Positions 44,955 through 52,975 of a DNA stretch of 64,000 nucleotides are shown in pieces. The DNA is taken from the NCBI RefSeq assembly GCF_021601385.1, contig NZ_BQHO01000013.1:62001-126000 (forward strand). Direction: 5' to 3'. The notes under the pieces are model-generated. The model was not told the DNA's origin and made no database searches. It worked only from the letters and a program-made list of their open reading frames with translations. The translations under genes were made by a program, and so were the position numbers. Source of the DNA: Pseudomonas parasichuanensis. Lineage in GTDB: Bacteria; Pseudomonadota; Gammaproteobacteria; Pseudomonadales; Pseudomonadaceae. Numbering within the stretch: position 1 is the first letter of the stretch; each line of letters starts with the position of its first letter.

Positions 44955-47888
44955 TCAGCTCAAACCCAACTGCCCCCAGATCCGCCGCACCTCGCGACGC
45001 TCATCGACGAACTGCGCCGCATCGATCACCCCGGCCTGCTTCTGCAGGGCCTGGCGGTGCGAGGCCGCGCGGAAGGCCTTGTACACCTCACGCAGCAGCA
45101 CGGCGTCGGCGGCGGGCATCAGCCCGGCCTGCTCCAGCTCTTCGAGGATGCGGATATTGTCGGTCCAGCGCAGTATCGCCGCATGGTCGTGGGACCAGGC
45201 CAAAGCGGCGTATTGCACCATAAATTCGATATCGACGATACCGCCGGCATCCTGCTTGATATCAAAGGGTTGCCCGGCATCGAAGGCATTGCCCGCAGTA
45301 CCTGCAGCGGTGCCCTTGGTACCCAGGTTGCCGCGCATCTTGGCGCGCATCTCGCTCACTTCGGCGCGCAGTTTGTCCAGGTCACGGGCCTTGCCCAGCA
45401 CCCCCGCGCGCACGCCTTCGAAGGCCGCCGCCACCTGCTTGCAACCCACCAGCACGCGGGCGCGCACCAGGGCTTGATGCTCCCAGGTCCAGGCTTCGTT
45501 CTGCTGGTAGCGCTCGAAGGCGCCGAGCGAGCTGACCAGCAGGCCCGAGGCGCCGGATGGGCGCAGGCGCATGTCGACGTCGTAGAGCTGCCCGGAGTTG
45601 GTCTGGGTGGTCAGCAGGTGAATGATGCGCTGGCCCAGGCGTGTAAAGAACTGCGCGCTGTCGATGGGCTTGGCGCCATCGGTTTCGGCCTGCGGGTCGC
45701 CATCGTGGATGAACACCAGGTCCAGGTCCGAGCCATGGCCCAGCTCGATACCACCGACCTTGCCGTAGCCGACGATGATGAAGCCCGGGTCGCACAGGCT
45801 GCCGTCGCTGCGCTTGGGCTGGCCATGGCGGCTCACGGTCTGGCGCCAGGCCAGGGCCAGCACCTGGTCGAGGATGGCTTCGGCCAGCCAGGTGAGGTAG
45901 TCGCTGACCTTCATCAACGGCAGGTTGCCGGTGATCTCGGACGCCGCCACGCGCAGGCTGTGGGCCAGCTTGAAGTGGCGCAGCGCTTCCATTTGCTGTT
46001 CAAGGTCATCCTCAGGGATGCGGGTCAGGCGCTCGCGCAGCTCGGCGGCCAGCTCCGGCGCCAGGGGCGGGCTGAACAGGCGGCCTTCGTTGAGCAGTTC
46101 GTCGAGCAGCAACGGGTAACGGGCAATCTGCTCGGCGATCCACGGGCTGGCCGCGCACAGCGTCAACAGGCGGCGCAAGGCACCGGGGTTTTCGGTGAGC
46201 AGCACCAGGTAGGCCGAGCGACGGGCCACGGCTTCGACCAGCGGCAGCACGCGCTCCAGCACCAGGTCGGGGTTGTCGTGCTCCACGGCCTGGGCCAGCA
46301 GACGTGGGATGAAGGCGTCCAGGCGCTCACGACCGATGCGCTGCATCGAGCGCAGCGACGGGCTGACACGCAAGGCAGTCAGGCGGCGCAGGGCATCGGC
46401 GGGTTGTTTGAAACCGGCCTCTTCCAACTGACGGCAGGCGGCCTCTTCATCCTGGGCCTGCTCCCACAGCGGCGACCATTCGCCGCCCACCACCAGTTCG
46501 CCTTCAGCTTCGTCTTCATCGGGGTCGGCGATCACCTGGCGGAAGTGCCAGTCGATCCGCCCGCGCCAGTGCATCAGCTGTTCATGGAAGCTGGCCCAGT
46601 CGGCAAAGCCGAGCATGTAGGCAATGCGCTCACGGTCGGTTGCATCGTCCGGCAGCATCTGGGTCTGGCGATCGGCAATGGCCTGGATGGCGTGCTCGGT
46701 GTAGCGCAGGAACTCATAGCCCTCGCGCAGCTCGGCGACCACCGCCGGCGGCAGGTAGCCCTGCCCCTCCAGGGTGGCCAGCACCTTCAGCAAGGGCCGC
46801 TGTTGCAGGCTGAGGTCGCGCCCGCCGTGGATCAGCTGGAAGGCCTGGGCGATGAACTCCACCTCGCGGATGCCACCGGCCCCCAGCTTGATGTTGTCGG
46901 CCATGCCTTTGCGCCGCACTTCCTGCTGGATCAGCTGCTTCATGGTGCGCAGCGCTTCGATGGCGGAGAAATCCAGGTAACGGCGGTACACGAACGGGCG
47001 CAGCATTTCCTGCAACTGCGCGCCGGCCGCCTGATCGCCCGCCACCACCCGCGCCTTGATCATCGCGTAGCGTTCCCAGTCGCGGCCCTGGTCCTGGTAG
47101 TACTGCTCCAGCGCATTGAAGCTGAGCACCAGCGAGCCGGCCGAGCCATAGGGGCGCAGGCGCATGTCGACGCGGAACACGAAACCATCGACGGTGACCG
47201 GGTCGAGCGCCTTGATCAGGCGCTGGCCCAGGCGGGTGAAGAACTCCTGGTTGTCCAGCGAACGCTTCACGCCCTCGGTTTCGCCGCCTTCGGGGAAGGC
47301 GAAGATCAGGTCGATGTCGGAAGACAGGTTGAGCTCCACCGCGCCCAGCTTGCCCATGCCCAGCACCACCATGTGCTGCGCCTCGCCGCTGCGGTTGCCG
47401 ATGGGCGTGCCGAACTGCTGGCAATGGCGCGGGTACAGCCACAGGTACGCTTCATCTATACAGGCATCGGCCAGGTCGGACAGGTCGCGGCAGGTTTCGC
47501 CCAGGGCCGCCCGGCGGGTGATGTCGCGCCAGATGATGCGCAGCTGCTGGCGGTTGCGCTCGCGGCGCAGGTTGCGCGCCAGTTCGTCCTCGCTCTGGGC
47601 GGCCTGGGCCACGGCGTTGATCTGCCCACGCAGCTCGCCGGGGGCATAGGGCCGATCGAGCTCGCCGCCTTGCACCAGGCCGAACAGCATGGCCGGGTCG
47701 CGCTGGGCCTGGGCCAACACGAAATCGCTCGCCGCGCACACCTGGTCGAACTGCCGTCGCTGCTCGGCGCTCCAGCTGTCCGGGTTCAGCCCTGGGTGCC
47801 CAACCAGCGCATCGCGCAGGAACTGTTGATTACGGGCAACCAGCGGTTGCAGGGCGGCAGGCAGATCGAGCGGCAAAGGCAGGCGCAT
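44955..47888 (-). CDS. glnE: GlnE, glutamine synthetase adenylyltransferase/adenylyl-removing enzyme
   Basis: 977-residue bifunctional enzyme controlling glutamine synthetase by adding or removing AMP under PII control. Two nucleotidyltransferase domains are visible: an N-terminal one with GKLGAVELNLSSDIDLIFAF (deadenylylation) and a C-terminal one with GKVGGIELGHGSDLDLVFIH (adenylylation), separated by a regulatory helical region. The length is normal for pseudomonads. It is co-directional with the waa operon but separated by a REP pair, and divergent from aceE. Confidence 0.96.
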   Translation of the reverse strand: MRLPLPLDLPAALQPLVARNQQFLRDALVGHPGLNPDSWSAEQRRQFDQVCAASDFVLAQAQRDPAMLFGLVQGGELDRPYAPGELRGQINAVAQAAQSEDELARNLRRERNRQQLRIIWRDITRRAALGETCRDLSDLADACIDEAYLWLYPRHCQQFGTPIGNRSGEAQHMVVLGMGKLGAVELNLSSDIDLIFAFPEGGETEGVKRSLDNQEFFTRLGQRLIKALDPVTVDGFVFRVDMRLRPYGSAGSLVLSFNALEQYYQDQGRDWERYAMIKARVVAGDQAAGAQLQEMLRPFVYRRYLDFSAIEALRTMKQLIQQEVRRKGMADNIKLGAGGIREVEFIAQAFQLIHGGRDLSLQQRPLLKVLATLEGQGYLPPAVVAELREGYEFLRYTEHAIQAIADRQTQMLPDDATDRERIAYMLGFADWASFHEQLMHWRGRIDWHFRQVIADPDEDEAEGELVVGGEWSPLWEQAQDEEAACRQLEEAGFKQPADALRRLTALRVSPSLRSMQRIGRERLDAFIPRLLAQAVEHDNPDLVLERVLPLVEAVARRSAYLVLLTENPGALRRLLTLCAASPWIAEQIARYPLLLDELLNEGRLFSPPLAPELAAELRERLTRIPEDDLEQQMEALRHFKLAHSLRVAASEITGNLPLMKVSDYLTWLAEAILDQVLALAWRQTVSRHGQPKRSDGSLCDPGFIIVGYGKVGGIELGHGSDLDLVFIHDGDPQAETDGAKPIDSAQFFTRLGQRIIHLLTTQTNSGQLYDVDMRLRPSGASGLLVSSLGAFERYQQNEAWTWEHQALVRARVLVGCKQVAAAFEGVRAGVLGKARDLDKLRAEVSEMRAKMRGNLGTKGTAAGTAGNAFDAGQPFDIKQDAGGIVDIEFMVQYAALAWSHDHAAILRWTDNIRILEELEQAGLMPAADAVLLREVYKAFRAASHRQALQKQAGVIDAAQFVDERREVRRIWGQLGLS

Positions 47889-48271
47889 GGTCTATCCTTG
47901 ATCGGCGTGAAAGAGAGGGGTTGGAGCGGTCGAACGGGGGCCGGACCACGGTTGGACTGTCATACAAAAGTTAGAAATAGCTGAAAACTCTGAATTTCTG
48001 GCAAGAAACATCAACAAGCACCTAACTCGAACACAGATTCAACCGACGGGAACGTTTTTCCCCACAACCCGGGATGCGACAAACCGTCGCATTTGTGTAG
48101 TTTTACTACTACCCATGCCGTGCAAAAGCATGAAATCCGAAAGCATTTGTAGTAAAACTACACCGCGCCGGATGACTGTCCGGTAATCCAAGAATTCACG
48201 ACGTCTGCCCATAAGGCCAGTCGCAAACTCAGGCCCCCGATTCTGGTGGCCTTTCCGCCCTGGAGCAAGCC
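47889..48271. other. glnE-aceE divergent control region
   Basis: A 383-base non-coding stretch, AT-rich relative to both genes. From left to right it holds: an AT-rich patch (47950-48050), an ATGCGAC-aaacc-GTCGCAT hairpin (48074-48092), two copies of a GTAGT-N3-ACTAC palindrome (48095-48163), and a CCGGA-N6-TCCGG inverted repeat near 48169-48184. Promoters for both genes must lie here, but none can be placed with confidence. Confidence 0.7.
48095..48163. promoter_or_regulatory. Paired palindromic operator upstream of aceE
   Basis: GTGTAGTTTTACTAC (48095-48109) and GTAGTAAAACTACAC (48149-48163) are perfect 15-base inverted copies. Each is itself a palindrome GTAGT-N3-ACTAC. The centres are about 54 bases (five helical turns) apart. 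The site ends 108 bases before aceE and looks like a dimer-binding operator of the GntR/FadR style. The protein that binds it is not identified. Confidence 0.65.
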
Positions 48272-50917
48272 ATGCAAGACCTCGATCCAATCGAAACCCA
48301 GGAATGGCTGGATGCCCTGGAGTCGGTCCTCGACAAAGAAGGCGAAGACCGCGCTCATTACCTGATGACCCGTATGGGCGAGCTGGCCACCCGCAGTGGC
48401 TCGCAGCTGCCGTATGCCATCACCACGCCGTACCGCAACACCATCCCTGTCACCCACGAAGCACGCATGCCTGGCGACCTGTTCATGGAACGCCGCATTC
48501 GCTCGATGGTGCGTTGGAACGCCCTGGCCATGGTCATGCGCACCAACCTGAAAGACTCGGACCTGGGTGGCCACATCTCGAGCTTCGCCTCCAGCGCCAC
48601 GCTGTACGACATCGGCTTCAACTACTTCTTCCAGGCCCCGACCGAAGAACACGGCGGCGACCTGATCTTCTTCCAGGGCCACGCATCGCCAGGCGTCTAC
48701 GCCCGCGCCTTCATGGAAGGCCGCATCAACGAAGACCAGATGAACAACTTCCGTCAGGAAGTGGACGGCAACGGCCTGTCTTCGTACCCGCACCCGTGGC
48801 TGATGCCTGACTTCTGGCAGTTCCCGACCGTTTCGATGGGCCTGGGCCCGATCCAGGCGATCTACCAGGCACGCTTCATGAAGTACCTGGAAGCCCGTGG
48901 CTTCATCCCGGCCGGCAAGCAGAAAGTCTGGTGCTTCATGGGCGACGGCGAGTGCGACGAGCCGGAATCCCTGGGCGCGATCGCCCTGGCCGGCCGCGAG
49001 AAGCTGGACAACCTGATCTTCGTCATCAACTGCAACCTGCAGCGCCTCGACGGCCCGGTTCGCGGCAACGGCAAGATCATCCAGGAACTCGAAGGCGTGT
49101 TCCGCGGCGGTGGCTGGAACGTCAACAAAGTCGTCTGGGGCCGCTTCTGGGACCCACTGCTGGCCAAGGACACCAACGGTGCCCTGCAGCGCCGCATGGA
49201 CGAAGTCATCGACGGCGAGTACCAGAACTACAAAGCCAAAGACGGCGCGTACGTTCGTGAGAACTTCTTCAACACCCCAGAACTCAAGGCCATGGTCGAA
49301 GACCTGTCCGACGACGAGATCTGGAAGCTCAACCGTGGCGGCCACGACCCGTACAAGGTCTACGCGGCTTACCACCAGGCTGTGAACCACAAAGAACAGC
49401 CGACCGTCATCCTGGCCAAGACCATCAAGGGTTATGGCACCGGTGCCGGCGAAGCCAAGAACACCGCGCACAACACCAAGAAGGTCGACGTCGACAGCCT
49501 GCGTCACTTCCGTGACCGCTTCGACATCCCGGTCAAGGATGCCGACCTCGAGAACCTGCCGTTCTTCAAGCCAGAAGAAGGTTCCGCCGAAGCCAAGTAC
49601 CTGGCCGAGCGTCGCGCCGCCCTGGGTGGTTTCGTGCCGCAGCGCCGTGCCAAGAGCTTCAGCGTGCCGACCCCATCGCTGGAAACCCTCAAAGCGATCC
49701 TCGACGGCTCGGGCGACCGTGAAATCTCCACCACCATGGCCTTCGTGCGTATCCTCGCGCAGCTGGTCAAGGACAAGGAAATCGGCCAGCGCATCGTCCC
49801 GATCATCCCGGACGAAGCCCGTACCTTCGGCATGGAAGGCATGTTCCGCCAGCTGGGCATCTACTCGTCGGTCGGCCAGCTCTACGAGCCAGTCGATAAA
49901 GACCAGGTGATGTTCTACCGCGAGGACAAGAAGGGCCAGATCCTCGAAGAAGGCATCAACGAAGCCGGCGCCATGTCGTCGTTCATCGCTGCCGGTACTT
50001 CGTACAGCTGCCACAACCAGCCGATGCTGCCGTTCTACATCTTCTACTCGATGTTCGGCTTCCAGCGTATCGGCGACCTGGCCTGGGCCGCTGGCGACAG
50101 CCGCACCCGTGGCTTCCTGATCGGCGGTACCGCCGGCCGTACCACCCTCAACGGTGAAGGCCTGCAGCACGAAGACGGTCACAGCCACATGATGGCGGGC
50201 ACCATCCCGAACTGCCGCACCTACGATCCGACCTACGGCTACGAGCTGGCGGTGATCATCCAGGACGGCATGAAGAAGATGACCGAAGAGCAACAGGACA
50301 TCTTCTACTACATCACCGTGATGAACGAATCCTACCAGCAGCCAGCCATGCCGGCCGGTGTCGAGGAAGGCATCATCAAGGGCATGTACCTGCTCGAGGA
50401 AGACAACCGCGAAGCCGCGCACCACGTACAGCTGATGGGCTCCGGCACCATCCTGCGCGAAGTCCGCGAAGCGGCGAAGATCCTGCGTGAAGAGTTCAAC
50501 GTCGGTGCCGACGTGTGGAGCGTCACCAGCTTCAACGAACTGCGTCGCGACGGCCTGGCCGTGGAACGCGCCAACCGCCTCAAGCCTGGCCAGAAGCCTC
50601 AGACCACCTACGTGGAAGAGTGCCTGGCCGGCCGCAAGGGCCCGGTCATCGCCTCCACCGACTACATGAAGCTGTTCGCCGAGCAGATTCGCCAGTGGGT
50701 ACCGAGCAAAGAATTCAAAGTCCTGGGTACCGACGGTTACGGTCGCAGCGACAGCCGCAAGAAGCTGCGTCACTTCTTCGAAGTCGACCGCCACTTCGTG
50801 GTGCTGGCTGCCCTGGAAGCCCTTGCTGACCGTGGCGAGATCGAACCCAAGGTTGTGGCTGACGCCATCGTCAAGTTCGGCATCGACCCGGACAAGCGCA
50901 ACCCACTGGACTGCTGA
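48272..50917 (+). CDS. aceE: AceE, pyruvate dehydrogenase E1 component
   Basis: 881-residue homodimeric-type E1 that decarboxylates pyruvate on thiamine diphosphate and acetylates the E2 lipoyl groups. The ThDP/Mg motif is GDGECDEPES (from residue 224) with VINCNLQ following. The N terminus (MQDLDPIETQEWLDALESVL) is the E2-binding part. The ATG at 48272 has TGGAGC upstream. The next gene, aceF, follows after 13 bases. Confidence 0.97.
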   Translation: MQDLDPIETQEWLDALESVLDKEGEDRAHYLMTRMGELATRSGSQLPYAITTPYRNTIPVTHEARMPGDLFMERRIRSMVRWNALAMVMRTNLKDSDLGGHISSFASSATLYDIGFNYFFQAPTEEHGGDLIFFQGHASPGVYARAFMEGRINEDQMNNFRQEVDGNGLSSYPHPWLMPDFWQFPTVSMGLGPIQAIYQARFMKYLEARGFIPAGKQKVWCFMGDGECDEPESLGAIALAGREKLDNLIFVINCNLQRLDGPVRGNGKIIQELEGVFRGGGWNVNKVVWGRFWDPLLAKDTNGALQRRMDEVIDGEYQNYKAKDGAYVRENFFNTPELKAMVEDLSDDEIWKLNRGGHDPYKVYAAYHQAVNHKEQPTVILAKTIKGYGTGAGEAKNTAHNTKKVDVDSLRHFRDRFDIPVKDADLENLPFFKPEEGSAEAKYLAERRAALGGFVPQRRAKSFSVPTPSLETLKAILDGSGDREISTTMAFVRILAQLVKDKEIGQRIVPIIPDEARTFGMEGMFRQLGIYSSVGQLYEPVDKDQVMFYREDKKGQILEEGINEAGAMSSFIAAGTSYSCHNQPMLPFYIFYSMFGFQRIGDLAWAAGDSRTRGFLIGGTAGRTTLNGEGLQHEDGHSHMMAGTIPNCRTYDPTYGYELAVIIQDGMKKMTEEQQDIFYYITVMNESYQQPAMPAGVEEGIIKGMYLLEEDNREAAHHVQLMGSGTILREVREAAKILREEFNVGADVWSVTSFNELRRDGLAVERANRLKPGQKPQTTYVEECLAGRKGPVIASTDYMKLFAEQIRQWVPSKEFKVLGTDGYGRSDSRKKLRHFFEVDRHFVVLAALEALADRGEIEPKVVADAIVKFGIDPDKRNPLDC

Positions 50918-50930
50918 GGAGTATTTTTAA

Positions 50931-52565
50931 GTGAGCGAACTCATTCGCGTACCTGACATCGGCAGCGGTGAAGGTGAAATCATCGAGCTGTTCGTCAAGG
51001 TCGGTGACCGTATCGAGGCCGACCAGAGCCTGCTGACCCTGGAGTCCGACAAGGCCTCCATGGAGATCCCGGCGCCCAAGGCCGGTATCGTCAAGGAACT
51101 GAAGGTCAAGCTGGGCGACCGCCTGAAAGAAGGCGACGAGCTGCTGGTGCTGGAAGTCGAGGGCGCCGCTTCGGCGCCCGAGGCTCCGGCCGCCGCTGCC
51201 CCGGCCCAAGCTGCAGCGCCAGCGCCGGCCGCTGAAGCCGCACCGGCCCCTGCTCCGGCAGCAGCCCCGGTTGCCGCCAGCGTGCAGGACATCCACGTGC
51301 CGGACATCGGCTCGTCGGGCAAGGCCAAGATCATCGAAGTGCTGGTCAAGGTCGGCGACACCGTCGAAGCCGACCAGTCGCTGATCACCCTGGAGTCCGA
51401 CAAGGCCTCCATGGAGATCCCGTCGCCTAGCGCCGGCGTGATCGAAGCCGTGCTGTGCAAGCTGGAAGACGAAGTCGGCACCGGCGACCTGATCTTCAAG
51501 ATCAAGGCCGCAGGCGCCGCCCCTGCTGCTGCACCGGCTCCGGCCGCTGCCGCAGCGGCTGCCGCTCCTGCCCCAGCTGCTGCACCTGCCGCCGCCGCGC
51601 CAGCTGCTGCGCCTGCTCCAGTCGCCACCGCACCGGCCGCCGGCAGCAACGCCAAGGTCCACGCCGGCCCTGCCGTTCGCCAGCTGGCCCGTGAATTCGG
51701 TGTCGACCTGGGTGCGGTCGCCGCCACCGGCCCGCACGGCCGTATCCTGAAAGAAGACGTTCAGGTTTACGTCAAAGCGATGATGCAGAAGGCCAAGGAA
51801 GCCCCGGCCGCCGGTGCTACCGGTGGTGCAGGCATCCCGCCGATCCCGGCTGTCGACTTCAGCAAGTTCGGCGAAGTGGAAGAAGTGGCCCTGACCCGCC
51901 TGATGCAGGTCGGTGCCGCCAACCTGCACCGCAGCTGGCTGAACGTGCCGCACGTGACCCAGTTCGACTCGGCCGACATCACCGAGCTGGAAGCCTTCCG
52001 CGTCGCGCAGAAAGCCGTCGCCGAGAAAGCCGGCGTCAAGCTGACCGTGCTGCCCCTGCTGCTCAAGGCCTGCGCCTTCCTGCTCAAGGAACTGCCGGAC
52101 TTCAACAGCTCGCTGGCGCCAAGCGGCAAGGCGATCATCCGCAAGAAGTACGTGCACATCGGCTTCGCCGTGGACACCCCGGATGGCCTGCTGGTCCCTG
52201 TGATCAAGAACGTCGACCAGAAGAGCCTGCTGCAGCTGGCTGCCGAAGCGGCCGCGCTGGCTGAAAAAGCCCGCACCAAGAAGCTCTCGGCCGACGACAT
52301 GCAGGGCGCTTGCTTCACCATCTCCAGCCTCGGCCACATTGGCGGCACCGGCTTCACGCCGATCGTCAACGCGCCTGAAGTGGCTATCCTGGGCGTCTCC
52401 AAGGCGACCATGCAGCCGGTCTGGGATGGCAAGGCCTTCCAGCCCAAGCTGATGCTGCCGCTGTCGCTGTCCTACGATCACCGTGTGATCAACGGCGCCG
52501 CCGCCGCGCGCTTCACCAAGCGCCTGGGCGACGTGCTGGGCGACATCCGCACCATGCTGCTGTAA
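50931..52565 (+). CDS. aceF: AceF, dihydrolipoamide acetyltransferase (E2)
   Basis: 544 residues. Two lipoyl domains with attachment lysines K41 and K158 (both ESDKASMEIP) are joined by long Ala/Pro linkers. A peripheral subunit-binding domain (about 242-280, AVRQLAREFGVDLGAVAATG) and the catalytic core with H517 (SYDHRVINGA) follow. It passes acetyl groups from E1 to CoA. The start is a GTG at 50931 with GAGGAG 9 bases upstream. Two lipoyl domains is the number I would expect for a Pseudomonas E2. Confidence 0.97.
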   Translation: MSELIRVPDIGSGEGEIIELFVKVGDRIEADQSLLTLESDKASMEIPAPKAGIVKELKVKLGDRLKEGDELLVLEVEGAASAPEAPAAAAPAQAAAPAPAAEAAPAPAPAAAPVAASVQDIHVPDIGSSGKAKIIEVLVKVGDTVEADQSLITLESDKASMEIPSPSAGVIEAVLCKLEDEVGTGDLIFKIKAAGAAPAAAPAPAAAAAAAAPAPAAAPAAAAPAAAPAPVATAPAAGSNAKVHAGPAVRQLAREFGVDLGAVAATGPHGRILKEDVQVYVKAMMQKAKEAPAAGATGGAGIPPIPAVDFSKFGEVEEVALTRLMQVGAANLHRSWLNVPHVTQFDSADITELEAFRVAQKAVAEKAGVKLTVLPLLLKACAFLLKELPDFNSSLAPSGKAIIRKKYVHIGFAVDTPDGLLVPVIKNVDQKSLLQLAAEAAALAEKARTKKLSADDMQGACFTISSLGHIGGTGFTPIVNAPEVAILGVSKATMQPVWDGKAFQPKLMLPLSLSYDHRVINGAAAARFTKRLGDVLGDIRTMLL

Positions 52566-52576
52566 ACCGCTGTTTG

Positions 52577-52600
52577 CCTGCCTTCCCCCGGGAAGGCAGG
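52577..52600 (+). terminator. First hairpin after aceF
   Basis: CCTGCCTTCCC (52577-52587) and GGGAAGGCAGG (52590-52600) form a perfect 11-base stem 11 bases after the stop. There is no T-run, so it may mainly stabilise the mRNA end. Confidence 0.6.
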
Positions 52601-52633
52601 TACCCCTTTCGAGCTGCCACGCTCGTACCTCAA

Positions 52634-52659
52634 CCCCGCCAATTGGCGGGGCTTTTTTT
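52634..52659 (+). terminator. Rho-independent terminator of aceEF
   Basis: The palindrome CCCCGCCAATTGGCGGGG is followed by CTTTTTTT, a textbook terminator about 70 bases after the aceF stop. Confidence 0.93.
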
Positions 52660-52975
52660 GCCTGTCAGCACCCATTTACTGCGTTTTGTCGCCTTGGCAA
52701 GCCAGCGCTCCCGCATGTTGCCTGCGCCGGCCCCATCGCTGGCAAGCCAGCTCCCACAAGGGCGGCACATGGCTTGAGGTTAACGCGGTCGGTGTGGGAG
52801 CCGGCTTGCCGGCGAAAGGGCCGCAAGGCGGCCCCCTGCCCTATAGATTCCCCCCCTCCAGCCGACAACCTGCTCACAGCATCCCGCATGGCCGCTTGCC
52901 AGCCCACGGGACATGATGCAACCTTGCCCGATGCGCCGCGCTCCAGCCGGTGCTCCCTGTTCAAGCGAGTCTTCG
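52660..52975. other. aceF-dipA spacer holding REP units
   Basis: This 316-base spacer is mostly filled by REP sequences: a decayed unit near 52690-52715 (CTTGGCAAGCCAGCGCTCCC) and an inverted pair at 52735-52835. The last 120 bases before dipA hold the start region; no clear promoter is seen. Confidence 0.6.
52735..52835. repeat. REP inverted pair upstream of dipA
   Basis: ATCGCTGGCAAGCCAGCTCC (52735-52758 arm) and TGTGGGAGCCGGCTTGCCGG (52793-52815 arm) form an inverted pair with GCTGGC/GCCGGC variation and a long 34-base loop, ending in a GGCCGCAAGGCGGCC hairpin. Confidence 0.85.

Noticed and set aside
44481-47984. 1167-codon open frame on the plus strand opposite glnE
   Set aside because: It is a shadow of glnE caused by high GC at third positions; its translation is low in motifs and it has no start signal. 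glnE explains the DNA fully.
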